From a virus, in the IMG/VR virus record IMGVR_UViG_3300024264_000126, positions 1-29,594 of that record: a DNA stretch of 29,594 nucleotides; one strand, written 5' to 3'. A model generated the notes under the pieces. It was not told the DNA's origin, searched no databases, and worked only from the letters and a program-made list of their open reading frames with translations. This document shows, one piece after another, positions 15,206 through 21,756 of this stretch (position 1 is its first letter; every line of letters begins with the position of its first letter). The position numbers and the translations under genes were made by a program.

Positions 15206-16657
15206 ATGGCACTTATTAAACAGTTTGGGCTAGCAGGTGTATACGAAAACGTTCAGTTCGGCAAGGGCAACGGACGTATTAAGTTTGACCAATCAGCGAA
15301 CGCATTTCTTGTACGCAACTTAGCTGACTCAAGTTTAGTCAACGCCCGAGTTGCTGAACCAGTAAATGATAGCGATGCGGCTACAAAATTTTATGTTGAC
15401 AGCGTAGCACAAGGACTTGACCCCAAGGAAGCAGTTGTTGCGGCAACAAACACAATAACAACAAACATAGACGGTGACGTTTCAGGACCCATAGTTAATG
15501 ATATGTTAAACTTAACATACATTACTAATGATGATAAATGGACACTAAGTGGCGGCGTAATTGACGGTGTAACACTAACAACTAACGACCGTGTATTAGT
15601 TAAAGATGCTACTGGTGCTGACGCAGTTGGTAATGGTATATTTGTATTTGCCGCAGGTGAGCTAACCCGTTCAGCTGACGCAGACAATGATATAGCAGGA
15701 ACACAAAACGAAATCGGCGGCGGTACATTTGTATTTGTGATAGGCGGTACAGTATGGGAAAACAGTGGATGGGTTGTAACATCACCAAAAGCCACAGCCG
15801 TACTAAAAACAGACGACATTTTATTTGCACAGTTTAGTCGTGTTACTGGCATATATGCAGATGACGGCCTTGGAAAATCTGGCAATAAAATATATGTTAG
15901 AACAGATGGAACAACCACACATATTGACAACGACAATGTGTCGGTTAAAAGTAGCACAACACAATACCAATCATTAGTAAGTGATGGCGCTGGCGGCACA
16001 GCCAATTGGAGCGCAATCAGTTTAAATGAAGCAGATGCTACACAAAACACACTACTACGTTCACGTGGTGGTTTTGGTGCAGATGCCAGTGCATTTGCTG
16101 ACCAGAGTATATATCTTAGTAACTTAACAAGTAACACCACTACAGAACTAAGCGTTGGTGCAGCCAACACTGTATTACGTGTTGACGCCAACGGTGTCTT
16201 AAGTTACGGAACAGTTGACTTAGCTAACAGTGTATCAGGTATTTTACCTATTACAAAGATCAGCACAGGCACAGGCGACAATCAACAAGTTATTACCACT
16301 AATAGTGGTGCTAATGTTTGGACAGATGTAACTGAACTTAAAGGATTAGAAGCTTCTAGACAAGTAGCATTTAATTCAAGTTCTGTATCAATTGGTGCAG
16401 CTTTACCAGCAAACGCAAGAGTTACAAGTGTAAAAGTATCAATTACATCAGCGTATCAAGCATCAACATCAATTATTGTTGGAGATGCATCTGATCCAGA
16501 CGCATTAGTAACAGCAGATGAGATAGATCCAACTGTAGTTGGAATTTATCAAATTGATCTAATGCATCATTATGTAAACAGTACACAAACTATCTTAGCA
16601 GTATCAAACTCAGGCAGTGGTACTGGATATGTAATGTTAACATACATTTTAGATTAA
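15206..16657 (+). CDS. Tail fibre-like structural protein
   Basis: A 483-residue beta-rich protein. The N-terminal 80 residues (GKGNGRIKFDQSANAF, then VNDSDAATKFYVDSVAQGL) form the attachment module common in phage tail and fibre proteins, where the AATKxYVD segment recurs in many families. A middle domain (about 85-220) and a set of shaft-like repeats follow. The last 95 residues match the C-terminus of the preceding 459-residue protein (see its entry), so the two probably share a tip or docking domain. AGGAG precedes the ATG, and a late promoter overlaps the upstream stop codon. Structural assignment is solid; exact position in the virion is not. Confidence 0.77.
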   Translation: MALIKQFGLAGVYENVQFGKGNGRIKFDQSANAFLVRNLADSSLVNARVAEPVNDSDAATKFYVDSVAQGLDPKEAVVAATNTITTNIDGDVSGPIVNDMLNLTYITNDDKWTLSGGVIDGVTLTTNDRVLVKDATGADAVGNGIFVFAAGELTRSADADNDIAGTQNEIGGGTFVFVIGGTVWENSGWVVTSPKATAVLKTDDILFAQFSRVTGIYADDGLGKSGNKIYVRTDGTTTHIDNDNVSVKSSTTQYQSLVSDGAGGTANWSAISLNEADATQNTLLRSRGGFGADASAFADQSIYLSNLTSNTTTELSVGAANTVLRVDANGVLSYGTVDLANSVSGILPITKISTGTGDNQQVITTNSGANVWTDVTELKGLEASRQVAFNSSSVSIGAALPANARVTSVKVSITSAYQASTSIIVGDASDPDALVTADEIDPTVVGIYQIDLMHHYVNSTQTILAVSNSGSGTGYVMLTYILD

Positions 16658-16662
16658 ACTAG

Positions 16663-16681
16663 GCTTTTTTATTAAAAAAGC
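16663..16681 (+). other. Perfect AT-rich hairpin between structural genes
   Basis: GCTTTTTT-ATT-AAAAAAGC is a perfect 8-bp stem. It is not followed by a T-run, so it is a poor intrinsic terminator on the + strand. Its last base is the first base of the late promoter at 16681, and it could slow read-through or protect the 3' end of the upstream mRNA. Confidence 0.4.
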
Positions 16682-16688
16682 ATAAATA
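16681..16688 (+). promoter_or_regulatory. T4-type late promoter (CATAAATA)
   Basis: A CATAAATA octamer 45 bases before the ATG at 16734. A short GCGC-AATAG-GCGC stem (16696-16708) begins close to the expected transcription start, and AGGAG at 16722-16726 is the ribosome binding site. Confidence 0.7.
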
Positions 16689-16733
16689 AAAGTAAGCGCA
16701 ATAGGCGCAGAACCATATTTTAGGAGAATTATT

Positions 16734-16991
16734 ATGGCTTTAACAACAGCAGCAAAAGGTCAAGCAGGTAACGGACTTGGCGGACGCACACAAATCGTAT
16801 CAGCACCAGTAGCAAACCAGACTGAGTATGACGCAATCATCGAAGGCTTCGGCGCAACAGGTACAGTAGCAGGCGCAGACGGCGCACACGGTGGAACAGT
16901 ACACTTTGCAATTCAGCAGACAGCTGACGTTGCAGGCACAGTTGCAGCTATCACTGTAACAGCAGTTTGTGACTTCAAAGATAACGTATAA
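16734..16991 (+). CDS. Small, probably abundant virion protein
   Basis: An 85-residue Ala/Gly/Thr-rich protein with a single Cys near the end, predicted beta-rich. It is a self-contained unit, with its own late promoter, a very good ribosome binding site (AGGAG, 7-base spacing) and a strong hairpin with T-run 23 bases after the stop. Codons such as GGC, GCA, ATC and TTC are used more than in its neighbours, and the gene looks visibly less AT-rich. Together these suggest high-level late expression, as for a decoration, tail-tube or other multi-copy protein. I do not recognise a family, and the structural role is inference. Confidence 0.72.
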   Translation: MALTTAAKGQAGNGLGGRTQIVSAPVANQTEYDAIIEGFGATGTVAGADGAHGGTVHFAIQQTADVAGTVAAITVTAVCDFKDNV

Positions 16992-17013
16992 TACGTAATT
17001 TTTAGTTAAATTA

Positions 17014-17041
17014 AAATAGGCGCCTAGTGCGTCTATTTTTT
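17014..17041 (+). terminator. Intrinsic terminator after the 85-residue protein gene
   Basis: AAATAGGCGC (17014-17023), loop CTAGT, and GCGTCTATTT (17029-17038) pair over 10 bp with one G-T wobble, and a T-run continues to 17041. It closes the small late unit before the promoter at 17063. Confidence 0.8.
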
Positions 17042-17062
17042 TGACTTTTTTTAAAAAAAGGC

Positions 17063-17091
17063 TTGACTTTAGTGTTAGGATGTATTATATT
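17063..17091 (+). promoter_or_regulatory. Sigma-70 promoter of a non-coding RNA
   Basis: TTGACT at 17063-17068, a 17-bp spacer and TATATT at 17086-17091. It is preceded by the same TTAAAAAAAGGC stretch as the promoter at 4401, but the spacer lacks the AAGACG motif. No gene follows for about 400 bases; the expected start is near 17098. Confidence 0.75.
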
Positions 17092-17097
17092 AAAGAC

Positions 17098-17422
17098 ATA
17101 AGTTAGGAGATATCCTAAGTTAGATAGTGCAAGGAATGGCGGTCCGTAGAGGTCGTAACTTGATTCATAGCTGTGGTGGCAATGCAAGAGCGTAGAGATA
17201 CGAAGTTGTATTTTTAGACGTAACTGTTTAATATGAAGTTCCCGGATTTGAGCGTGGCTCTACAGAAGGGTTGTTGGTATTCACAGAGTCCAACCTATCA
17301 CATTATTATAAACTTGACAGTAATCGGATTACAGTCAGACCAGTTTTAGATAAGAACTTGACTGGAGATAAGAAATACAAATACAAGAAATGACAAACCC
17401 ACCATTGGTGGGTTTTGTTTTT
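17098..17422 (+). ncRNA. Candidate structured phage non-coding RNA, about 320 nt
   Basis: The interval between a sigma-70 promoter and a strong intrinsic terminator contains no credible open frame on either strand; the longest + frame with an ATG near a possible ribosome site is 19 codons. It does contain regular local pairing: TTAGGA-GATA-TCCTAA at 17103-17118 right at the 5' end, GAGC-GTG-GCTC, GGTTG pairing with CAACC across 17 bases, GTAAT-CGG-ATTAC, and CCAGT pairing with ACTGG. It lacks the ends and TPsiC features of a tRNA or tmRNA, and I see no group I intron core that I can defend. I read it as a standalone RNA, possibly regulatory; function unknown. The alternative is a long 5' leader read through into the gene at 17503. 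Confidence 0.65.
17395..17422 (+). terminator. Strong intrinsic terminator of the non-coding RNA
   Basis: AAACCCACC (17395-17403), loop ATT, and GGTGGGTTT (17407-17415) form a perfect 9-bp GC-rich stem, followed by TGTTTTTT. The next late promoter begins two bases later. Confidence 0.9.
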
Positions 17423-17423
17423 T

Positions 17424-17431
17424 AATAAATA
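17424..17431 (+). promoter_or_regulatory. T4-type late promoter (AATAAATA)
   Basis: AATAAATA directly after the terminator. Six bases further, at 17437, begins the perfect hairpin ATAAGT-GAT-ACTTAT, so the late transcript would start with a stem-loop. Confidence 0.68.
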
Positions 17432-17436
17432 CAAAC

Positions 17437-17489
17437 ATAAGTGATACTTATCGACAGCAACCTTAGGTTGACTGACAGTGGAAACACTG
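17437..17489 (+). other. Leader with three successive hairpins
   Basis: ATAAGT-GAT-ACTTAT (17437-17451), CAACC-TTA-GGTTG (17458-17470) and CAGTG-GAAA-CACTG (17476-17489, a GNRA tetraloop) fill the 5' leader between the late promoter and the ACGGAG ribosome binding site at 17491. All stems are perfect. This looks like a stabilising or regulatory leader. Confidence 0.7.
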
Positions 17490-17502
17490 AACGGAGTACA
17501 AA

Positions 17503-18189
17503 ATGGCAGTAACACAGAACCTGAAGGGCACAAGCTACCCTTCTTTTAAAATTCAGAAGGCTGGACCTACCTTATACCAAGGGTCAATTACCCCCGCATT
17601 ATCAGCAGTTAACGGAGACATGTATCTACAGCATGGCAGTGAAGGCTCAGTATGGGTATACAACAACGAATGGACTAGAATTGAAACTGATATCAATGAT
17701 GCAATTGATAACTTTACCATTTACAACAGTACAATGGCCACCAGTAAAAATGTTAGTCATGTATTATGGGGAGAGACCACTGATGGTAATGAAACAGAAT
17801 TATCCCCCAGTTCAAGTTTTGGTATAGACACAACCACAACTACTATTGATAGTATAGCAGTAACCACAGACCAAGGGTCAGCAATTGGACAGATTCATAT
17901 ACCAACTGACACCGCTGGATTAGTGGAAGCTCGTTTTATTGCGAGAGATGCAGACAACAATGACCATGCAGGGTATGTTATACGTGGTGTAATTACCAAT
18001 GATAGTGGAAGCACAACACTACTAACTAATCCAGTGGAAGAAATTATTGGCGAGAGTATTAATTCTTGGTATGCACTGATAGCCGCAGACGATGCAACTG
18101 ATTGTTTAAGTATTAGAGTAAGTGGCGAAAATGGTAAAACTATTAAATGGACAGCGTTTGTAAACTTAACATTGGTCACAAAGACTTGA
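17503..18189 (+). CDS. Late structural protein (fibre-like)
   Basis: A 228-residue beta-rich protein. Residues about 10-65 (SFKIQKAGPTLYQGSITPA to VYNNEWTRIETD) form a short attachment module. The C-terminal 130 residues are a beta-sandwich-like domain rich in Asp, Thr and Ala (DSIAVTTDQGSAIGQIHIP; EARFIARDADNNDHAGYVIRG; WTAFVNLTLVTKT), a pattern I know from tips of marine phage fibres. It starts with ACGGAG 6 bases upstream and has the unusual three-hairpin leader described separately. Its TGA stop overlaps the next late promoter. No enzymatic motif is visible. Confidence 0.72.
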   Translation: MAVTQNLKGTSYPSFKIQKAGPTLYQGSITPALSAVNGDMYLQHGSEGSVWVYNNEWTRIETDINDAIDNFTIYNSTMATSKNVSHVLWGETTDGNETELSPSSSFGIDTTTTTIDSIAVTTDQGSAIGQIHIPTDTAGLVEARFIARDADNNDHAGYVIRGVITNDSGSTTLLTNPVEEIIGESINSWYALIAADDATDCLSIRVSGENGKTIKWTAFVNLTLVTKT

Positions 18190-18195
18190 TAAATA
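18188..18195 (+). promoter_or_regulatory. T4-type late promoter overlapping a stop codon
   Basis: GATAAATA whose first two bases belong to the TGA stop codon (18187-18189) of the preceding gene. The expected late start, about 18201, falls in the loop of the hairpin at 18196-18210. Confidence 0.72.
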
Positions 18196-18210
18196 CTCCT
18201 AGTAGAGGAG
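18196..18210 (+). promoter_or_regulatory. Shine-Dalgarno-sequestering hairpin before the holin-like gene
   Basis: CTCCT (18196-18200), loop AGTAG, and AGGAG (18206-18210). The 3' arm is the ribosome binding site of the gene at 18218. Transcripts entering from upstream would hide it; transcripts from the late promoter would lack the CTCCT arm. Confidence 0.72.
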
Positions 18211-18217
18211 AGAAACT

Positions 18218-18568
18218 ATGAACACAAACAGTATTTGGTGGACAGCACCGGAGTACTTTAGCAGATGGAGACTATTCCCAAGAGCATTTATTACAATGTA
18301 CATTTACCTACTGTATAAGACAGTAATTTGGTTCCAGGACCTACCAGCACCAACTATGGAACAAGCTGGTCTAGTAAGTGTAATTGTAGGCGCAGGCGCC
18401 GCTTGGTTTGGATTATATGTTAACAGTACTAGCAGTAAATTTAGTGGTGTACAAGTAGACACAACACAAACAGGCAGTATGCCAACTCAGAAAAGCAGTA
18501 CATCAGTGACACCAGTTGAAGCTGAAGCAGACGATGAGCCAGTAATTATTAGACGAAAAAGGGCATAA
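18218..18568 (+). CDS. Holin-like two-helix membrane protein
   Basis: A 116-residue protein with a short N-terminal part rich in Trp and Arg (WWTAPEYFSRWRLFPRAF) and two hydrophobic segments: about 23-40 (AFITMYIYLLYKTVIWF) and about 49-68 (AGLVSVIVGAGAAWFGLYV). A polar C-terminal tail ends in a basic IIRRKRA. Two membrane segments plus a charged tail suit a holin, and related proteins in T4-like marine phages are, as I recall, sometimes annotated so. The spanins are 10 kb away and no endolysin is visible here, so this stays tentative. Its ribosome binding site is under hairpin control with a late promoter, which would suit a protein whose timing matters. Confidence 0.55.
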   Translation: MNTNSIWWTAPEYFSRWRLFPRAFITMYIYLLYKTVIWFQDLPAPTMEQAGLVSVIVGAGAAWFGLYVNSTSSKFSGVQVDTTQTGSMPTQKSSTSVTPVEAEADDEPVIIRRKRA

Positions 18569-18570
18569 CA

Positions 18571-19137
18571 ATGCATTATATACGACTATTGACAAGTGAA
18601 GAATTAGAAGAAACACAAATGGTATCTTGGTACAACACCGTAATGCGGTTTGCACCAGTTAATACTGTAGTGGTTGATGACGATGACTCACTTGACGATA
18701 TGTTGGAAGTGGAAGAAGAAGTAGGGGATGAAGGCTTCCCCTACGTCTACATTGTAGAGCTACGCAGAGACTTAATTGCTCGTGAAGCAGAATTTATTGT
18801 AAGTGCATGGGACATGCGTTATGATAATGATTATGAAATAGAAACAAGTAACTTGTATCGTCCAGATGCAGACATTCAACACCCATTTGATATCGAAATG
18901 GAAGATGAAGTACATCAGAATATACAACTTGAAGCCGCTAAGTTTTTGCACAACCGTTGGGTGGAAGCAAAGAACTTGGACGGATGGCGTTATGGTACAC
19001 GCCTAAATATACAAGAAAAAAGTCATCCAGCAATGCGTGATTGGGATAATTTAAGCGAAGCATATCGCAAATATCCAACAATGACTAAAACAGAAGCATT
19101 GGATTTTTACACAAAGTACCGTCACCTTTTTAATTAA
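18571..19137 (+). CDS. RyR-domain protein
   Basis: A 188-residue acidic protein beginning 2 bases after the holin-like gene. The N-terminal 110 residues are unassigned and contain a run of acidic residues (DDDDSLDDMLEVEEEVGDE, about 36-54). Residues about 121-180 match the RyR domain (Pfam family named after ryanodine receptors): an AAKFLHNRW helix, GWRYG at 138-142, K150, SHP at 151-153, then WDNLSEAYR. In bacteria and phages this small domain appears in diverse contexts and is thought to bind ligands, possibly nucleotides. No membrane segment is present. Domain call is fairly good; function unknown. Confidence 0.7.
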   Translation: MHYIRLLTSEELEETQMVSWYNTVMRFAPVNTVVVDDDDSLDDMLEVEEEVGDEGFPYVYIVELRRDLIAREAEFIVSAWDMRYDNDYEIETSNLYRPDADIQHPFDIEMEDEVHQNIQLEAAKFLHNRWVEAKNLDGWRYGTRLNIQEKSHPAMRDWDNLSEAYRKYPTMTKTEALDFYTKYRHLFN

Positions 19138-19142
19138 ACCTC

Positions 19143-19171
19143 TTGACATCTTGTAAAATTTACGCTATACA
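19143..19171 (+). promoter_or_regulatory. Early-type sigma-70 promoter
   Basis: TTGACA at 19143-19148, a 17-bp spacer and TATACA at 19166-19171. The spacer has a dyad GTAAA-A-TTTAC (19153-19163) that differs in sequence from the AAGACG family. It drives the gene at 19204. Confidence 0.78.
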
Positions 19172-19203
19172 GTAAATAAGCTAAATTTACTCAGGAGCGT
19201 ATA

Positions 19204-19590
19204 ATGCTAACTACATCTCAAAAAGAATTTCGTGCAAAAGAATTACAAGCCCGTGTACAAGGTTTGTATCGTGCTAGTCAACTACCACGAGGATCCGGCT
19301 TAACATATTATTATATGTGTCCAAAAAACAAAGCAAAAGATATAGTAGAAGTAGCATATCTTGCCTATGCACTGCTACTTACAAAATTATGTAATTCAAC
19401 ACAAACCAATACACTGCTAACAGTAATCGCAACCATGTGTGAGGAACGAGGTGTACTTCCAATCACCGGAACCGCAAAGCAAAAAGATCTTGCAAAACGT
19501 ATTTTAATGCACACTAAAAATCGTTCATCAGAAAAAGTTATGCACCGTTCATTCTTTGGAGAATATCCAGTAAGTGCTCATTTAATGTAA
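19204..19590 (+). CDS. Early-type hypothetical protein
   Basis: A 128-residue basic, mostly helical protein with AGGAG upstream of its ATG and an early-type promoter 33 bases before the start. It has a Lys/Arg-rich N-terminus (SQKEFRAKELQARVQGLYRA), a hydrophobic but not membrane-like middle (YLAYALLLTKLC), and a basic C-terminal part (KQKDLAKRILMHTKNRSSEK). I do not recognise a family. The composition would be compatible with nucleic-acid binding, but no motif proves it. It stands alone between two early-type promoters in an otherwise late region. Confidence 0.68.
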   Translation: MLTTSQKEFRAKELQARVQGLYRASQLPRGSGLTYYYMCPKNKAKDIVEVAYLAYALLLTKLCNSTQTNTLLTVIATMCEERGVLPITGTAKQKDLAKRILMHTKNRSSEKVMHRSFFGEYPVSAHLM

Positions 19591-19607
19591 AAAAATTACT
19601 TTTTTAG

Positions 19608-19636
19608 TTGACAACCAAGACGCTTTACCGTATAAT
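19608..19636 (+). promoter_or_regulatory. Perfect-consensus sigma-70 promoter before the uvdE operon
   Basis: TTGACA at 19608-19613, a 17-bp spacer and TATAAT at 19631-19636. The spacer contains CCAAGACGCTTTAC (19615-19628), one base different from the promoters at 4054 and 4401, 15 kb away. It drives the small gene at 19662 and, by overlap, uvdE. Confidence 0.9.
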
Positions 19637-19661
19637 AGTAGTATATTGTTAGGAGACACTT

Positions 19662-19886
19662 ATGAATTATCTAGTCACAGAACCCGGTTTAACTATTTTC
19701 AACTTTGCACAAAAAATTACAGCATCGCAGTACCAACTTGCACAGCAAGTATTCGGCTCAGATGCGTTCATTGCTGTGCCTTATACACGCAAGCAACAGC
19801 AAGCAATCCGTGCAAACTTCCCTAGTAAATTTACACATACCTTTACTACAAAACAAACTACTAATTTGTTGCAATCATATGTTTAA
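19662..19886 (+). CDS. Small hypothetical protein upstream of uvdE
   Basis: A 74-residue protein starting with AGGAG 5-6 bases before the ATG, directly under a perfect-consensus promoter. It is mixed alpha/beta with a Gln/Lys/Thr-rich C-terminal half (RKQQQAIRANFPSKFTHTFTTKQTTN). I know no family for it. Its last 8 bases overlap the start of uvdE (ATGTTTAA), so uvdE, which lacks a ribosome binding site of its own, is probably translated by coupling to this gene. Confidence 0.68.
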   Translation: MNYLVTEPGLTIFNFAQKITASQYQLAQQVFGSDAFIAVPYTRKQQQAIRANFPSKFTHTFTTKQTTNLLQSYV

Positions 19887-20904
19887 TCAAAACGTACAGC
19901 GTGTAGGATTTGCATGCAAGTACATGCACCCAGACCAGACACAAAAGCCAAAAATACTTAAAGAAGTACAAGGTGCTTACAGTGAACGCAGTACTACTAT
20001 CACATGGCTTAACAATCAAAAGCAATCAGTAGCAGAAGATAAACTGTGGTTTTGTTTGGATACTAACTGGCAAAATGCATATCGTCTGATTGAGTATGTG
20101 GGTAACTTACCACAAGGTCAGCGTATGGTACGATTGGGCAGTAATATGATGCCTGCGTATACACACAATGACTGGGCTTGGTTTTACAAACAGAGCGATG
20201 TACGAGATGCCGCAGCCAAAGGCTGGGCGCAAGTGGGAGAGCTAGCACGTAAACTTGATGTGCGTGTAAGTATGCACCCTGGTCAATTTACTGTATTGGC
20301 AAGTGACAATCCAGAAATAGTAAATAGAAGTATAGAGGAGTTCGAGTATCATGCGGATATCATCAGGTGGATGGGTTACGGTAAAAAGTGGCAAGACTTC
20401 AAGTGTAACGTCCACATCTCAGGACGTCAAGGTCCAGCCGGTATCAAAGCCGTCCTTCCAAGACTGTCTACAGAAGCACGAAACTGTATCACTATTGAAA
20501 ACGACGAAAACGCCTGGGGTCTCGAAGCTAGCCTAGAACTAGAAAACGATGTTGCACTGGTGTTGGATATACATCATCATTGGTGTCACAGTGGAGGAGA
20601 ATACATTGACAGAACTGACGATCGCTGTAAACGTATTATTGACAGTTGGCGTGGTGTACGTCCTAGTATGCACTACAGCGTCAGTCGTGAAGACTTGCTG
20701 GTTGATCATCCAATGGATCAAAAGCCTGACTTCCAAAGACTATTAGAACAAGGCTACAAGAAAGCAAAACTACGAGCGCACAGTGACTACATGTGGAATA
20801 CGGCAGTCAATGAATGGGCTAGCACGTTTCGTAATGACTTTGACATTATGGTAGAAGCAAAGTGCAAAAACTTGGCAAGTATTCCGTTTGAAGAAAGTAT
20901 GTAA
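19879..20904 (+). CDS. uvdE: UV damage endonuclease UvdE/UvsE
   Basis: A 341-residue TIM-barrel nuclease of the UVDE family, which nicks DNA 5' of UV photoproducts and starts alternative excision repair. Conserved metal-site strands are present: RLGSNMMP (85-92), SMHPGQFTVLAS (131-142, H133), ITIENDE (204-210, E207), LDIHHHWCH (229-237) and RPSMHYS (261-267, H265). These match the known family order (VGFACKYM at the N-terminus is also typical). The frame is open further upstream, but that part overlaps the preceding gene and is not UVDE-like; the ATG at 19879 overlaps that gene's stop. It is controlled by an early-type promoter. A repair enzyme suits a phage of sunlit water. Confidence 0.92.
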   Translation: MFNQNVQRVGFACKYMHPDQTQKPKILKEVQGAYSERSTTITWLNNQKQSVAEDKLWFCLDTNWQNAYRLIEYVGNLPQGQRMVRLGSNMMPAYTHNDWAWFYKQSDVRDAAAKGWAQVGELARKLDVRVSMHPGQFTVLASDNPEIVNRSIEEFEYHADIIRWMGYGKKWQDFKCNVHISGRQGPAGIKAVLPRLSTEARNCITIENDENAWGLEASLELENDVALVLDIHHHWCHSGGEYIDRTDDRCKRIIDSWRGVRPSMHYSVSREDLLVDHPMDQKPDFQRLLEQGYKKAKLRAHSDYMWNTAVNEWASTFRNDFDIMVEAKCKNLASIPFEESM

Positions 20905-21479
20905 TGATTTTATATCTTAAAACACATAATGTTACAGGTATGAAGTATCTTGGACAAACAACTAGAAATCCATACAAATATGAGGGATCTGGTGTTTATT
21001 GGCGCCGGCACATAGAGATGCACGGCAATAATGTAACAACTGAAATACTTTACCAAAGTGACAACCAAGACAATTTTAAAAAGGTTTGTATAGACTACTC
21101 AGCAAAATTTGATGTTGTTAATAATAAAATGTTTGCAAATCTAGTTGAGGAACATGGAAATTCACTTGGTGGTAAAGCTAATCCCAACTACAAGACTGGC
21201 ATGTATACAGGGCGTTTAGATAATCCTGAACTATATAGACAGTTAGACAGAGATCGTCATTCTGCACAATGGGATAATAAAAAAGAACACACACACCCTA
21301 GGATGAACTTCTTTCATCATAAACGTATGGGCAATAAAGAACGTGCTGAATACTATTGGAATATATGGTACAACATGGCTCCTAAGAAAAGTAATAATCG
21401 ACAAGCACTCTGGAAAACAGATACATTTGAAATGTGGTATAATCGTAAAGGCAACGATTTGGACTTTAGAGAGAAATAG
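20904..21479 (+). CDS. GIY-YIG-like free-standing homing endonuclease
   Basis: A 191-residue protein with the degenerate GIY-YIG pattern of phage free-standing endonucleases: LYLKTHNVTGMKYLGQTTRNPYKYEGSG near residues 3-30 (YLG as the YIG core), then WRRHIEMHG with the family Arg. A GGKANPNYKTGMYTGR segment (about 88-103) resembles the NUMOD-type DNA-binding motifs that accompany these enzymes, and the C-terminal part is basic and aromatic. Its ATG overlaps the uvdE stop codon (TAATG). Such genes usually spread by cutting a homologous locus in a competing phage. It is likely a selfish insert next to uvdE. Family call good; activity untested. Confidence 0.75.
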   Translation: MILYLKTHNVTGMKYLGQTTRNPYKYEGSGVYWRRHIEMHGNNVTTEILYQSDNQDNFKKVCIDYSAKFDVVNNKMFANLVEEHGNSLGGKANPNYKTGMYTGRLDNPELYRQLDRDRHSAQWDNKKEHTHPRMNFFHHKRMGNKERAEYYWNIWYNMAPKKSNNRQALWKTDTFEMWYNRKGNDLDFREK

Positions 21480-21486
21480 AACTAAT

Positions 21487-21756
21487 ATGATCAATAGAGT
21501 TACCCCATCACAATTAGCTGATCTGGCAATGCACATAGATCAGGTTGATCCTATTGATTGGGGAATGTTAAGTATAAAAGAAGAAGATGCATATCTAATG
21601 ATGGCACAACAAGTGTTGGATATGATTAGAGAAATTGAAGATGACAAGCAACTATTGGTTGCTGCTGCAAGTTTAACAAAACTAACTGTGGAGAACTTTG
21701 TGCTTAATACTCAACTATATCAAAATACAACTTTGAGTCCTGATAAGCATAAATAA
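21487..21756 (+). CDS. Small helical hypothetical protein
   Basis: An 89-residue acidic, helical protein (for example SQLADLAMHIDQVDPIDWGML, EDAYLMMAQQVLDMIREIEDD). The frame is open from 21343, but that part overlaps the endonuclease gene; the ATG at 21487, seven bases after the endonuclease stop, is the sensible start despite a weak ribosome binding site. I think I have seen similar short proteins in T4-like marine phages but cannot name a role. Its stop codon lies within the late promoter of the next gene. Confidence 0.65.
   Translation: MINRVTPSQLADLAMHIDQVDPIDWGMLSIKEEDAYLMMAQQVLDMIREIEDDKQLLVAAASLTKLTVENFVLNTQLYQNTTLSPDKHK
21748..21755 (+). promoter_or_regulatory. T4-type late promoter overlapping a stop codon
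   Basis: CATAAATA, with the upstream gene's TAA stop at 21754-21756 formed by its last bases. It is 22 bases before the ATG at 21777, with AGGGGA as ribosome binding site. Confidence 0.7.

Noticed and set aside
15391-16191. 266-codon minus-strand open frame opposite a fibre gene
   Set aside because: It mirrors a Thr/Gly/Asp-rich structural gene; long antisense frames are expected there, and there is no promoter or ribosome site.
17136-17195. 19-codon frame MAVRRG... within the candidate RNA
   Set aside because: Very short, and the AAGG upstream is too close to the ATG. It could be real but cannot be supported.
17306-17533. 75-codon minus-strand open frame in the non-coding RNA region
   Set aside because: It crosses the terminator and the late promoter and lacks a ribosome site; the protein is not plausible.
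19705-19878. 58-residue N-terminal extension of uvdE
   Set aside because: It overlaps the small upstream gene in another frame and is not similar to UVDE proteins.
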